Positions 36,101 through 51,332 of a stretch of 64,000 bases of DNA are shown here, one piece after another (positions within the stretch are counted from its first letter, which is position 1; every line of letters begins with the position of its first letter). Source of the stretch: Callipepla californica brunnescens (lineage: Eukaryota > Chordata > Aves > Galliformes > Odontophoridae); the NCBI GenBank assembly GCA_023055505.1, contig JALIRH010000045.1, positions 1,240,001-1,304,000 of the forward strand, read 5' to 3'. A program made the translations under genes and the position numbers. Below the pieces are notes generated by a model. That model was not told where the DNA came from. It ran no database searches and saw nothing but the letters and a program-made list of their open reading frames with translations.

Positions 36101-37040
36101 TGTGGACACGCTGTATAAGAGGCACATGGAGTGCTAGAATTAAGAGGATGTAAAAATAATCCATACAGAACAGCACAGCAAGGAACACCCTGAGAATATA
36201 CCAGCATGAAATACATCTGCATACCTTCTGCACAGATAGCAAAGGAAGATGGAATTTGACAGAGCAATACTTAAAATTCAGTTTTCATCCTTACAGCGAA
36301 GCACTTAGCAAATTAATTGAGCTTAACATCCACGTTGAGAGCTCAGCACTGTTGTAGTCATCAAAGGAGGAAGCCTGCTTTACGACTGGTTGAGAGAATC
36401 ACCACGAGTCCTCAACAGACTAATCACTACCCCTGAGAAACCAGTAAGATAGAAAAATGGCAGCCCCTGCATTTTTTCTACAAAAGGACTGAGCTACTCT
36501 GTTTTTAATGCATACTTTGAACCCAGCACTGCTCAGTTCTAACCCCAGGAAACAAAACAGCTTACCTAGAAAAACAACACACTCTCTGCTACTGCAGTAC
36601 TTCTCTGCTTTGCTTAGCACAATACAATATCCTGGGCACCACAGACCTTTTAAAAGGATTATTTTTCATTTGTTTCTTTCTAGCTATACTAATAACTCAT
36701 CCCATTTGGCTGCCACAAGCTCCAAGAAGTTCAGTTGCTCTCCTAACCTCCCTCACCATCTACCTGTCTCTTCTTTTTTCCTCCCCCACCAGGTGCCAGC
36801 GGGAATTAGTGTGGTTAGACAGAAATCCTCCTGTCCACACATTCCTGGAATTAATGCAACGCTGAGTAGATGGAGCAATAGATTCTGCTCCAGTGAACGA
36901 AGAGATTTATTGTACCTTTAAGGACATACTGACTTTGCCTTTGGTGTGTCAATGAATTGTTAGCAGTTGCCCACAACACCCGCTACAATATGCCAATCAA
37001 CACTTACCTTCCCACATCCAATCCTAGCAGAACTGAGCTG
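33185..37040. other. Intergenic or intronic DNA, no recognised gene
   Basis: Single-copy sequence with short motif-free frames only. A small local duplication, TTCTATAGCTG twice in a row, occurs near 35504-35525. Confidence 0.6.
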
Positions 37041-37103
37041 CTTTTCTTTTTCTTTTTTTCTTTTTCTTTTTCTTTTCCTTTTCTTTTTCTTTTTCTTTTT
37101 TTT
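37041..37103. repeat. (CTTTTT)n pyrimidine microsatellite
   Basis: About ten imperfect CTTTTT units, all pyrimidine on this strand for over 60 bp; likely length-polymorphic. Confidence 0.92.
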
Positions 37104-40100
37104 CTGGACCATAGAAGAGTCAAATATCCTCCCCCCATAAAACAGTCACTGCAGAGATGGGAAGAGCACGCAATTCATGCAAAATCCTAAAATACATGAA
37201 CTTGTAGTGGTATTTTAAGAGATTAATCCACTTCATGTTTACTGTCACGCATCTGTGCAAAGAATATTTCTGATGTGTTCTCAGTATACCACAAGGATAA
37301 TTCCATACTAGCCAGTACACTACAGGACCATTAATATTCCAAAACAGAACACTGAAAGTTGAGAAATGCCAGCAGTAAGGTTACTGTGGTCGCCCTTTCC
37401 TCTCCAGACACATAATGATACGTTTTCCCTATGTCTCATTCTCAGAAATGACTGAAACTGTTGAAAATAGCTCAGACAGAAATCAGCACATACACAGTTT
37501 TAACCCAAAAACATTAGGCAGAGTGATAAATGTAACACTAAGAAGTGTAAATCAAGTGTCATCATGTAGTACAGACTTTGTCTTCAATATCCACCAATTC
37601 CAGCTACTGAAAGTAATTACTGCAGAGGTCACTGACTCTCCCATTGGTAAACTGAAGTACAGAGCATTTCAGTCATTTTCCTATTGTAACACAGAAGGCA
37701 AAGGGAAAGTACAGTAATTCTGATTCTCAATCCTCCACAAAACAGAGTCCACCTTCCTTTTCCACAGGTCTTGGAAAGGCAAGCTCCTGAAATAAGAGAG
37801 GGATTTCTATGGAGCAGCTAGAAAAAGAAAGGATGGAAATATCAGCTGTTAGAGAAATACCCCTGCAAAATGCCCCATTAACTAATGGAAATATCACAGG
37901 GTATGGTTAACATCTCCCTAAACATGAGGAATAACGAACCAGCAGAATAAGCAGCTGGGCAGAGGAGTCACCATCACCTCCAGACCTGCATCACTTTTCT
38001 CCTGCTTCCCACAGGGGACAGCCATGGCCAACCTGGGGAGGAAAGGCAGGGCTGACTTAGGGTCACTGCTGTACATTGCAGCCACGGTATTTAAGTGCTG
38101 CTGTCACACTGGAACGAAACACAGCAGAGCTGAGAGGGTAGTTCACATCAGGACAAACTTTCAAGGTCAAGGTGATCTTGCTCTCTGCTTCCTGAAGCCA
38201 GCAGGGCCACAGTGTTATTTTCTCATTGCCCCCTATATGTAGGATGTGAAGCTGTGTGCTTTCCACATCGCAGCAGAAGTCAACTGCGTATAAGTGATAA
38301 CACACAGTGTTTGGGAGACATCTGTAGATGTTTATCGCAAATACCATGAACTCCTGTAATATTTGATAGAAGACAGCAGCTCATCTTTGAGCCATGATTT
38401 CAGACAGCTGCAAAAGATTCAGAAAGAATTATTCAGTAGACCCATAATCTGCAATGATAAGAAGTACCGACTATCTTGAGCAGGGTTTCTCTGTGTAACT
38501 TGAAATCACTTGATTTAAACTTTTGTCACAAAACAGCAGATCTGTCAGTTCCATTTTTCCGGGTTCAGCAGGCAGCATCCACTGAGAACAGAGCTTCTGA
38601 ACAGTGCCTTTTACCTCTGAAGCTGCTTTTAAAACAACAGCAACAATATGATCTGTTCTTCTCACTCCTTAAACCAGATTGCTTTGCAGCATGAACTGTG
38701 CCACGCTCTCTTTAGATAACTATTTTGTGAGCAGTAGTATCTGCTTTATTTCCTTAATTGCTTCTCTTGAGGAATATTTTGTTTCCTCCCTCTCCCCCCT
38801 AATTTTAACTCCAATTTTCCCTCTCCAGCCCAAGGGAATAAAAGCCAAATGGTTTTCATATGGAGTTTGGAAAGCTGGTTGGCTTTCATTATGGCCTCAG
38901 TCACTTTTAATCAGCTGCCTTAAAGAACAACTGGAAATAATTAACTGAACTTCTCCTGGGCTTTCAGGTTCAATAGAGAGGTGAGCAAGTGAAAACAGAC
39001 AAAAGGACAATACTCTTATTAAAATCTGGGCACTTTCTGGGAAGACAAGGATGTAACACTAAACTTCAAAATGTCTGCTCATATCTAAAGGTGTATTCTG
39101 TGCTGCTGGATCCTCTGGCTTTGTCATGGGTATTACTTCTCTAACAGTATGGGGTGAGTAAAGTCAGTCAAGTGCTTTTGCATAAATAGAGGCATGACCT
39201 AATTTTCTAATCTCCCTGGTGCCCATAGCAATCACTTACCTGTGCTGCAGGAAACTGATAGTCAAGAGCTGAGGTGTTTCAAACAGAGTGCAGTATAGCA
39301 CTGCTACTCTGCACAGAACAGCATGCAGAAGAGATAGCAGAGAAGAGATCCAGAAGTAGCAGAACAGACACAGTTTCCAAGAACAGCAGGGAAAAACACA
39401 GCATTGCAGTACTCAGCTTAAAAGCTTTGAAAATCTCAGCTTCACCAGATGGGGACTGAGCTGATCTAACAGCTCGTAACAGCAGTGCTGCTTCCCCATC
39501 TCCCTTTGCTCCAAGCTTTCTCCCTTACCTCAAGCCAACTCCAAAATTGGTGCAGTCCTTCCCTGAGCAAGCTCGGCTCATAACCCAGCAAGAAGAAGCT
39601 TCTGGCTGAACTGACCCATTGGACAATTAATGAGCACCACCAGAAGCAGCACAAACAAAGGATGAGCCTCAGAGAACTCCCATGTGTCAGGAAGGAATCA
39701 TGAGCTCAGCTCAGGTGATTGTGAAGCACAGTCCTGTGCAAGGTGCACAGGCAGGGAGGAGGTGAGGAATGCACACTGAAGGCCAACTGAGAGATCACTC
39801 ATGGAAGGCAGGAGGCTACTGTTCAACATCAGCAGTTATTACAGCTCAAAACTTAGTTTTACATTTATGGGGGGCATGTCTTCATCACCTCCAGTATGCA
39901 TCTCTGAGCTGCAGAGAAGTGGTCAAGTTTGCTACTCAGAAGCAAGATCTTTGTGGCTGCACGGTGAGAAAGGCAAAGACCAGCAGGACTGCAGTTCCCA
40001 GAGGGAAACAATGGTGTCTGTAGCCAGTCAGGAGGGAAATGGCCACAGAAATATGAAGCTGCCCTACCACATGTTTGTATGGTGTCATTATCTGATTGGA

Positions 40101-43100
40101 ACTGTACTCTGACCACAAAGTCCTATAAAACAGAATTCATTAATGGGGAAATGTGATCAAATTAGGTGACAGCCCTCAGATTTGGACTCAAATCACGCAA
40201 GGCTCTCCCCTCACCCACCCATTGTTATACAGCCCTTGATCACCAGTATAAATATGCTCATGGAATTTCTTCACAGCAGACACTGAAAAGAATCTCCATT
40301 CCCTTTTAATTTCTGCCTCTTTCACCATAAAAATCATTTACTGCAGTGAAGAAAAAATTACTCAGAAGCCTTTGGCTGTTGCAGAGCAGGAACAAGAAGG
40401 TCCAGAGGCAAACGGGAGATTGGGGGCATGCACTGTCAGGCAGAACTGCCTCCCCCAGAGCATCGCGATGGCTGGAGGGGAACGGCTCTGCTCCAGCTGC
40501 CCGCCGCCCTCCCCCTACGGGGGTTACACACACACACAGAAAAACCTATCTGGAAAGGCTGTGTGCCTGGCTTCCCAGCAATTAAACTGCAGATCAAAGG
40601 AAACATAAATGTGGACGCTGCTTTGCTTATTAGTATCAGCTCTGTCCTTGATTGCCTGAAGGCCTTTCCAACAATGTTGACTTTAATTACTTTAATGAGA
40701 GAGAAAATGATCTGAGGAGTGTCAGCTCAATGGGGTAAGGTCCCGATAAAAATGCTAGGTCTAGGATCATTAGTTTAGCAGTTAATAGTACATTATCTTA
40801 TGTTATTGGAGCTAAATGTAAACAGCTACAGAAGCCCAACTGCTGTCGGATCGAAGCTGAGGAAACAAATTAGATGGAGCTTTGGAATAAAGTTCTGTTA
40901 CCCACTCTCAACAGACTGCTCTTTGCTGATCCATTACAAAATAAAATTCTTTCAGAGAGTGAACCAACATTTAATACACTGTGGGTTCTTCTTCAACGTA
41001 ACACTCGCAATTAATAACAAACTTCTGAAGTGAGTTTATCCAAAGCAAATTAAGATAAAGCAAACCAAAGCCACCCCAGTTCTTTAGCTGATAGGCAGGA
41101 GACCTTTATCTGCTCAGCACTGCTGGAGTCCTCCATGACTCCTCCCAAACCACAGGGAAGACAAAATGAAAAAATGTGCCTTCATACACAATGAAAAGGG
41201 ATTAAATTGCATAGCATGACCTGATCTGCTGCAGAAGACCATCTGCAGCTATCAAAACTCAGCTGACACAAAGTTAATTCTGAGTGGGGCAATCTGATGA
41301 TGATTCTGAGCTATGAGCATATGATACAAGCATGTAAGATGTTAAATCAATCCCATTCAAATTTCCACTAGGTGCAGCAGTGCCTGAGTTTGTAAGAAGT
41401 GCATTTCCTCCTTGTGTTACCAGCATGGAGGATGAGAGTTGCTGGTTGCTTTAGCTCGAAATTTGTAAGAGAATTGCATGAAAATAGATACATTTCATTT
41501 TCCAAGAAAAAAATTCCTTCCTGATCTTTCATCTGATGGCACAGCTTGGTATGCATGAGCCAGGCACAGCAGGCATCAAAAGTACCTGGAGCCATCCTCA
41601 GAGATTCCAAGAGATTCCTATTTCAGGCTTCATTTTTTTTTCTCTGTCTTAGAAGCAATTCTGTTTTTTCAACAAGTCCTTTGAACATCTTCACTGGTTT
41701 TGGTTTGTGGAAGCAAGCTGCATCTTTTAAACAACCTTGGAGTCCTCATCTATTGTGAAAACAGAGAGAGCAGTCTTCAAACATGTAAGTGATATCTGAG
41801 AAGCACAGCCAAGTGGTCATCATGGGGTATAGACTCTTCTGCAGGTAAATGGTTGCGTACAGAGGCCAAGCTGGAGTACTCTTTCTCAAAATAGGAGAGT
41901 TCAGTTTTGAAGGACGGATGTGACAGGCTGAGCTCTGAGTCCTGTATTCTGTGCTTCTCTCTCATCAGGGATTGTAATTACCGTTTAGCATATGGTGGAA
42001 ACTCGAGGAGAAAGCAGTGGCCTGCTGACTGCAGAGGCAGCTCTCAGTTCTTGCTTTGAAAGCAGCCGATAGTTGGTCCTCTGACTGCTACTCTCTCTGC
42101 TGCAGGTTCACAGGGAAGATAACAGCACTTCAGGCTTAGCTCCCTCTTCCCTCGTCTAGGGGAACGGGGCTCCACAGACAGCTGGCTGTTTATCAAGACT
42201 GTCCACATCTCCACTAACCCAGACAGCATCACTTCTACAGTTCTACATGTTTTTATACGCACAAAAAGGAGTGGCACTATTTAATGTTCAGATGGCAGGC
42301 CTGAAGAGATGTAGGTCTGTGAAGCTGACTGCTGACAGTGTATGACAGCAGAGCTCGGGCTCCACTGCCCTGTGAGGCAAATGAACCCAGTTACATTTGT
42401 CACATGGGCGTGGTTATGGTATTAGCATGTACATTACCTAACAGCATCACAGGAAGGCTTACACTGAGGCTAAAAGAAGGAACCATATGTGCTTCCAGTG
42501 AGTTGGTTGTGGAAAGATCTTCTGAGGAGGACACAGGGGTGCTTCTGGTGATTTCTGAGCTTGAGAGAAGGAAAGAGAGGAGGAAGAGACTGCAGAGCCA
42601 AGTCTGCAAAGGATGCTTCTTTGTGAAGCCACGGTAGCAGCAGTGGAAAGCAGAACCTGATCATGATGTATTTAATACCTAATGTCAAGTTTAACTGTGA
42701 TTCCAGCCAGCCTGACCTATCTTTGTTCCAGCCTGGCTCTAATCCAGAAACCCCAGGGATGCTTTAAGACCTCTCTGTGCTGCAGTCACCATGGCACGTT
42801 GCATGCCCCACAGAAATTTCCTCATCCAAGTGAAAAAAGGAAGAAACAGAACCTTGTAATACCTCTCCCTTACCTGGCACTGTGAGTAGAAAAGTGCTCA
42901 GTGGAGCGAGGGAACAGGCAGGCACAGCACAGCCCATAGCTTGGTGGTTTGGTAAAACACAATTTTACTTGACAAAGAAGCTCAAACACTTTCCCTCAAA
43001 TGGACGCTCTCCCTTTAAGACCCTGTTTGCCAAGGGAAGAACAAACATACTGCTAAGAGAAACAACAGACACCGAAACCCTGTGATCTGAAACTCCACCC

Positions 43101-46100
43101 TGATTCAACAGCCAGGAAATCCTGGGAAACCTCCAGCGGCAGCATAAAATCCCTCGCCTGGGGCGGAGGAGAATGCAGCAATCAACATTTTATGCAGACT
43201 TAGAAGGGATCAGCCATTAACAGAAAACAATCAGAGCATGTGCTATGGCAGGAGTCGGGATCACAACGGGCACCCCATTTTTCTGCTCTGAGGCATAAGC
43301 TGATCAGCAGATGGCCTCCAAAGGATGCCACCCTTCTGGTGGCACAGCAGAACTAGCCAGGGCATGAGTGGCTCTGACATATGCCCGGCAGTCAGCACAG
43401 CCCTGGAGACAAGCGACATTTTCTGATGCTGAAAACCTGACTGCCAGAGAAAACTGTACAAACGCAACCATGCTTGAATGGAGAGCAGCAAGGGACTGAT
43501 GACCCAGCCATTTCTTCCTGCCTGTGTGGACTAGAGAAAAAAACAACAATCAAATAATGAATGCATTGGACTGCGATTCGCTTCAAAGTAATCTGCTTTA
43601 CCCATAGCAAACTGGAAGTTCATGAGACAGCCCCAGGAAGAGCTGTACCAGGAAGCTCAGATATGAGAAACAACGGGGCTTACTGACAGAGGCAGGACAA
43701 TAGAGACCAGCCAGTTTTTGAGAGGATGAAAGGATTCGGTGCAGTGTTGCTCACTTCAGTGGAAGCTGATATTTTTTCTTGGAAATCTCAGATGATAAAA
43801 TTGAACGGGATGAAAAATGTGGGTATTTTTTCCTTCTCTAAATCGTTACATAGATCTGAACACCTACTACTGAGATTTTTCCTTCTGGCTCCTTTGTCAT
43901 TATCTGTAACCAGCTCTGTAACAACCAAACCAACATGCAGGTCCTGTAAGTTGGTTCAATTTTATGCCCATCGTTATGGTTTTCTCTACCATTTATTGAA
44001 TTCATATCGTATTCTTGAATAGCATGGAAGTAAAAGCTTGGGCTCCTACACACTTGGGCTCCTACACTGTGCTCCAGGGCAAGAAGAAGCACCTTGACCA
44101 GTATTATTCTCTTGTATTTATGCATTAGGAATCGTCTGGTTCAGCAATAACTGCAGGTTCTGTCTTTTTATTACTGAAGAACTTCTGTTGCACTTAATCT
44201 GGGACATGAACCATGGGGACTGCTCATCTCAGGAGCTTAATTACCTCTTTGATTGAAGTAAATGTTACATCGAGTGGATAGAAGATGGTCACGGTTGAAA
44301 TGATCTCCTTGTATATAGATTAGAAGCACAATCTCCTTTATCTACCATTGACTTCTAATGAGGAATTTCAGATTCACCAGCTTAAAAATAATCTCTAAAG
44401 CACAGATGACCAGTTGAGGAGATTCCACTCTCCGCTGCTTTGAGTTTTGCTGCCATGCATCTTTTTTCTCTATTTTTTTAGTTGTTTGAATTTGTCTCTA
44501 TTCTTTGTGCTCTAGAAACCCCACATCAGAGACTTTGGGAGTAGCAGCTAGATGCTGAAAGGGAATAAACAAGCCAAAGGAGTTGGTTTCTCCCTGCTGG
44601 GGTTTGGACAAGACAAACAAACTTGGCACAGCTTCATGCAGGGAGGGTTATTACCAGCTCCACAGAGAAGAAACATCTTGTTGACATTATTTATTTAGTG
44701 TGCCAGCACCACAGCCCTGACACATTTTTAGCACCAAATCCAGCCCCACCTGAGCAAATGGTGTGTGGAGAGAGAAAACAGTAGGAAACTCTGCCAAAAA
44801 TAAATAAATAAAGGGAAGAAACGCAGCTTCAGAAGTTCACTGAATCCAGAAAGTTTCATTACAAATGTCTGGTAGTCTTGTCAGATCAGCCCAAGGGCTG
44901 GAGATTAGGAAACAAGGCCTTAGTCCACTGGCTGCTGTGCCCACATCTGAAGTTTTAGAAGATGTAGCTTATCAGCCCTGGGGACAGGCATCCTGGAAGA
45001 GAGCTGTCTTGAGCTCCAGAGTAAGTGCAAATTCATGTTGAGCACTGTGCCTGCTCACACAGTTCCCTTCAAGAAGATACGTCTTAAAAGAACTGAGGAA
45101 AGTTGTTCAACAAAACTTGAAACTTGGTTCTCATCTTTAAACTTCTCGAACAATGTCCTTCAGTTTTACTGCAGAAAAATCAACCCATGAGCGCCCGAGG
45201 CTGGGAATCTAATAACTGAAGGCATTTTTAAAAGTGCTCAAAGGTAGGAATTTAATAACTTAAGTCTGGTTTTGATCATAACTCTGGAGCGTGGGTACCC
45301 TGGCAATCAAATTGTTCAATAAGAGACATCCTGGAGGGTGGTGTATTTCTTTCTCAGAAGTTTCATCGAGCATTTAATGAACCAGAATGCCCCTGCAAAA
45401 ATACCTACGTTCCCTTCCCTTCCACCTCTGACACACTGCTGCAGGTTTTTACCTCTGATGCATTAGTCCTTCTCAAAAGTAAAAAGTTAATCCTGCTGAC
45501 CTTTCAGGAAGAATTCAGCTTTCAGGTGGATGTTTTTTCTTACATCCAGTCCCTCCCTTGTGATTGCCCTTTTTTTTGTCAGTCCAATTTTTTTGAGCAG
45601 GAAAGCACAGCTGAATGAAAGCACTTCAACCCAGCCTTTTAATGTCCTCCACTGAGACTCCTTTCAGCATTAAAGCCACAGCACTTCACCATGCCACTGA
45701 GTACACCCTTTCCATTCTCCATATTGCTCTGCATGAACAGAGCCAGAGGAATCCCTTCTGCCCCAAGAAGGTAAACAGAAGGGATAAATCCTGCATGAGG
45801 ACAAGTTATTGCAGAGCAGGCTGTGATGACAGAGCTGCAAAGCCAGCAGAGAGCAGGCCTGGATTCTCCTGGACTGCTTTTTCTCTCCTATCAGCCTCTT
45901 TTCAAACGCATCTCCCCAGTGGTCTTCCTGAAGGAGGATGTCAGCTGATGCCTAACACATCTGCTTACCTCCATGCCACGTTTGCTTGCTCCACACACTG
46001 ACACACAGCGGGCACTGTGGTTGCCATCACATATGCTGTTCTGGGTTCAGCTAAGGTACGTTAAGAGCTTACCAGCCTCTGACATCAGCTGGCATAATTG

Positions 46101-49100
46101 ATCGTAGAGTTGCTGTCTAACCTGGTTCTGTCAAAATGGGTTTAAAAATTCAACAAACAAAAAACTACTATTAGCAATGTTTTAAGATAATCCAGATCAT
46201 TTTGATAGAATTGGGCTAGTGAACAATTCCAGCTGTCAGATCAACTAGATGTGCTAACCTCTGGCAAGCAACGCAGCAGTGAACAGGTGGAGGGGGCAGA
46301 GATCTCCAACTTCTCACTCAATTGACCAGGCTGCTCAGCCTGCTTCCATACCCTAGGCTGCCCTGTTTACTGCAAAGTGTATTCCACAGAGAAGGTCAAA
46401 CCTGGATTGTATGTAAATTAAGCACAGAATGACTCCATCCATATATGATGAAGACAGTACAGGTCATACACCTTGCTTTGCCCCTCAAGCCAGTGCCCAG
46501 TCATCTTCAGCCAGCCAGGAATCGCAGCTGCTCCACAGATCTGCCCTGGGTGGTCCAGGAACAAGCACAAGGAGATGAATGCGTGGTTGTGACAAGGCAG
46601 TGAACAACGCCACAGACGTTATTCTAATGTAGGGTTTATAAGATATTATCAGGGTGACAGCAGTGTTCTGGTTATGATTCACCCTTGGTCCACAAGGCTG
46701 AATAATTTAATATTTCAATGATACCCACACAGAAGTCCAAGTCTATCAGCTCATACTCCCCAGGACTGAGACAGTGGACTCAGCTCCCCAGCCATGATGG
46801 AGGACCTCCAGCTCAGCCAGCTCAGCCTCTCCCACCACCATGACTAATAATAATATGGCTGTATTACAGAACATCCTTGACCCAATTAACCATCTATGTA
46901 GGAGAAAATGTGGAGGGGATATTTTCCTATCTGCAGATGGAACACTGAAGCACGCAGACTTTAAGGAGCAGATTTCTGACCTTGCATAACCAGAAGCGAG
47001 GACAGATTATTATTTTACTTTTTTAAAGTGACAATTTTCCAGCAGCTGCACTTACAATCAGTTATGGACAGATTTCAAGTCCGTTACTACTTGGCATGTC
47101 AGTGTCGGTCTCTATCTGCATATCCTCAAGTGACTCTTAACGAATAGCAACTGCCATTCAGAGAGGCTGCGGAACATGTTCAGTTAGTGTGATTTCAGTG
47201 CGCTGCAGAGTCCTTGCTGTGATATTGCCAGACTTGGATAAAATCCTTTTGGCTTTGACTCGAGAGTGGTTGCGCCAGTGCAGACGCACACGACACTCGC
47301 AGCCAGCCCTAGCAGAGAGCAAGAAATATCTGTGTTCCACGAGATGATTCCTTCAGCACTCTTCTTCTGCTGACCTCATTCTAGGCCAGTGCTAATCTCT
47401 CCAGGAGTAACAAGACTTTTAAGGGGATTCTTGGCTTTGAGGCTGAGCTCCGTGGACAGCAGCAGATCTCTGCTGTTGTCTGGCAATAGCAAATGTGTTC
47501 CCAAAGCTCCTTACCCTGATAGCTATTCCAGCATTTTCAAAGAGGTGGGCTGGCGTGGGGGGTCTTTACTCAAGACCCTATATGCAGAAGGGTCTCCCCT
47601 CTTTTGTTTAGTATTTGCAAAACAGACACATCCAGCAAAAATTGGCCATCATGACTCTGGTAACAAATTTGATGTCACAGGCAACTGTCAGACTCCGTGG
47701 TACCATCTGCCATGTTCACATGATTGTAATTTGCAAGACACTCTCTACATCACCTCCCAGTTTAAAATAATCCTTTCCACTGAACAAAGTCTTTAACATA
47801 TGCACAGTACATCTAAAGGAAGGGAGGAATATGTAATCACTATTTACCATTATCCACAGCAATACATTATTCATGCTTCCCTCTGCTAGCAAAATCTTTC
47901 CTTCCCTAGTATTAAAATGGTACATATTGAAGTAGAATGGCAGACCCCCTGGGATTCCAGATGCCTTTGCGCTGGTCTCATTAACATAGACTCTTAGATT
48001 AATTAGTATATTCATTATATAGTAATTTCACTACAAGTACTTCTTTGGCAACATGTGCCATGCTGTTTCACCTGGAGTGAGAGCATAGCACCAGCAGCAT
48101 CTTTCATGACAACTACAAAATGCACTGGCACCACATGCCACTGATTCAGACAACCAAGATGGTGAGACACCAATTTGCAAGTGGACTGCTGAGAGGCCTG
48201 GAAATTCAGGGAGTGCTGCTTCCAACTCCAATCAGATACTCCCTGGCACCTTCACCTTCATCTTTCATCCAAAGATAGTAGGTGATAAAGATGTTATTCA
48301 TTAGCATTGTAATATTGAACGCTCATAGCAATGCTGGCTGTGATATTCTTAGGGTATTAGAGAGAAAAGTTTTGCAGGGAGAGGTAATACTTCTTATTTG
48401 AATGGATTTTGAGAGGGAGAGGATATCAGACAAACTTTCAGGTACACAAACCTTCAAGGATTTGTTTCCTTCCAGCTGTACCAGTCGAAGTAATAAAAGA
48501 TATTCTCCCCCCCACAACCTTCAAGGTGCTGTGTGTCTGAGAACGTGTGAGCCTTCTTTCAACATTATCAGTTACTCTCACTGCAAACCTCACCTCTTAC
48601 CGCTTTGATTTGCACCTTCCCTCCAGACCTCCCAAGGTCTGTGGTGAAACATCATTATTTCCATTTAGCAGGCAGGAAAACATATGCCTGCAGCAGTGAT
48701 GTGACTCACAGCAAGGGCAGGAATACGCTGTACATTTCAGGGTATCCCTTATCCACTGCAATATGCTACTGCAGTCCGGATCTGGGGACTGAATTTGCCT
48801 CTCTGCTCCATGTCATGGCTATGAGGTTGTTCCACGGGAGTGTACATTCTTTCTGATCATCACTGGGCACCGCTGCAGGGCTGGAAAAGAGCTGCAGTAC
48901 TCACCACAATACCCAAACACACTCATTTCTCAATGGATGGTTCCTCAGCAGTTTAGTCTCGGAATATAATCTACTCATCAACTGTGCAGTTCAGAGTGAT
49001 GCAGAACCCCTTACTCACCAATACACAACACACCCTCATTTTGCAACTGATGATATGAGTAACATCCAGGTAACCACGAGCCTTGTCTGCCCCCTTTATA

Positions 49101-51288
49101 GATAAATTTCAGTTCTGTGACATAGCTTCCACTGAGACTGGCTCCTTCCACGTTTTCAACTCAAGCAGTAAACTCACAATGCTATAACATTTGGATTTAA
49201 AATCCTCTAGTGGATTTTAAGTATTACCGCACGACAATGTGAATTTCCCCTCAAAGACCACTGTCTGGAACACAGTTCTGAGCAAACATAATGTTAGCTT
49301 TGATAGGAAACAGCAAACGTCTCTCAGCAGACACTATTTACCTGTCTTGTAAGAGCAGACAAACAGAAGAACACATTTATTTGTGAATAATTTATTTTAA
49401 AAGTGATGGAAAAGCTTTGATCTCAGTCTTTCTCACCTATTACCCAAACAACTTCTAAGCAATCAGATATGAATTCCTGCCATTTCATGACCTCCGCATC
49501 TTCACATGTGCAGAGAGATGATACAGTACTGATAGAGAGCAGTCTGAACTATCTACAAAGGATTTTGTTATCAGTTAATCCACTCATAAAAAATGCAGTC
49601 ACCTCCGGGAAATGTGAAGCTCTCCTTTACTTCATCCACCTTCCTTTCAGTTCCTCTAGAGTATATATTTTGATAGACAAGTTGTTTTTAAATTGGTTTT
49701 GGTAGCAGTGTTTTTAATAACACAACAAGGTCTTCACCTCTGTCTCTCAACTTGTGAAAAACCAGCTCTGAGCAAAAATGCAAGCAAGGTGAGGGGAAGG
49801 TGTGCGTGCCTGTCTCCCAGGGCCTTCTACAACTGGACTTATACAACTTTTACAATCAAAGAACCATAGAATGGCTCTAGAATGTTTTATCGCCTCACTT
49901 CCCTCACCTTTTAGGTCCCTATCTCACTCTTGCTGTCCAATATGAAGCTGTTAGATCTTCGAAAAAGAAATCAAACAGCTGTGGGACCACTTGCACAGAG
50001 ATGTAGCACTGGGTCGGGATGAAGTCATGTCTGACGACTCACTGAGCCAAGATGAAAGCCTGACAAGTTGAAAGGTGAAAGAAGACCCATACATTAATGA
50101 CAAAAAGAAACGTTCAACAAAAATAGCACATTTCTGTTACTGTGATGCCTTCACAGGAGAGGGAAGAAGCTTCCCAACTGAGACACTTCAGCCCAACACC
50201 CATTCCCTGAGGAGGCAGACGGATTTCCAGTTTCCATTTTGCAGGAACCAGATGAGACTGTGAGGGATTATGGGGTATGGAAAGCTGCAACACAGCCTTC
50301 AAGCCTCTGCTGAATACCATGCTTCAGTGACTTCTTTATAAAATCTTAAATAGATTCTTCGTAAAACAGAAGGTCAAAGACTTAAGTATAACAACTATGA
50401 CCTTTCATAACCAAACAAAGAAGAAAACTTCCTCCACCTCCTGGATCTTACAAGATTTCTAGGCTTACCTCGGAATAAGTCACAGTGCCTTTTGTGGTTT
50501 TTTTCCACTGCGTATATATTCCTTCAAAGAACAAAGACAGTTGTTTGCAATATGGCAAAAATCAACCATCTTTCAGCAATTTCCAGAGCAGGTTTAAAAG
50601 GCAGTGTTCAGACAGAATGACCAAAGTGGCAACGACAAAGGCTGGCACCTCCAGCTGCTGCAACGCTGAGATCACAAATGTATATCCAGGAAAATCAGAA
50701 AGCAAGGAAAGTGTAAATTGCTCTTATCCCTCCCGCCAAGCTCGCTTAGCTGCTTCTAAGGCAAGTACAAAGGAAGAACTGTGTAAGGTTTCAAAGCAGT
50801 CTAGCACACAGGACGGGGACTTCTTCAGATGTGAACGATAGAGGTGAAACAGAATTGCAGCCAGTAGGAAAACAGTGCACACACCCCTCCTGGCCCATTT
50901 CTGACTCCATTCTGTCACTGGAAAATTTCTGATCTTGTAATGAAATGGATAAAACTCGTAATCTTGAAAGCTTCTATGTATTTAAAGCAAAACTAACCTT
51001 CCTGCTGAAGCCTTTCAGTTAGGAATGTCTGCCAAATATTAGTACTGTATAAGGAGATGGAGAGAAGAAGGCACCATGTTTCTAAACAACCACTCTGTTC
51101 TAAATCAAAGTTCCCTCGGACTGTTCTGAAAACCTCAGTCTAGGTTGTTTCAGATTTCACCTTGTGAACACACTGCTCCTTGAAGCTCTTTTAAATACAA
51201 TCTAGTATTCCTGCCCAACTCTGCAAACCTGTGGGTTGCAAGTTGCAAATGATCTTTTATTGATTTTTTCCTATATACAATCGAGTCG
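37104..51288. other. Intergenic or intronic DNA, no recognised gene
   Basis: Fourteen kilobases without a recognised gene or large repeat. Stretches near 38820-38945, 40600-40715 and 47030-47345 lack repeats and simple-sequence decay and could be conserved noncoding elements, which only a cross-species alignment can show. A 16-bp direct duplication (CTTGGGCTCCTACAC twice) occurs near 44038-44069. Confidence 0.5.
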
Positions 51289-51332
51289 GGTTTTTTGTTT
51301 TGGTTTGTTCTGGTTTGGTTTGGTTTGGTTTC
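51289..51332. repeat. (TTTGG)n simple repeat
   Basis: TTTTTTGTTTTGGTTTGTTC leads into four clean GGTTT units. Confidence 0.88.

Noticed and set aside
49858..49880. ACCATAGAATGGCT resembling a CR1 terminus
   Set aside because: The match ends after about a dozen bases; chance is likely.
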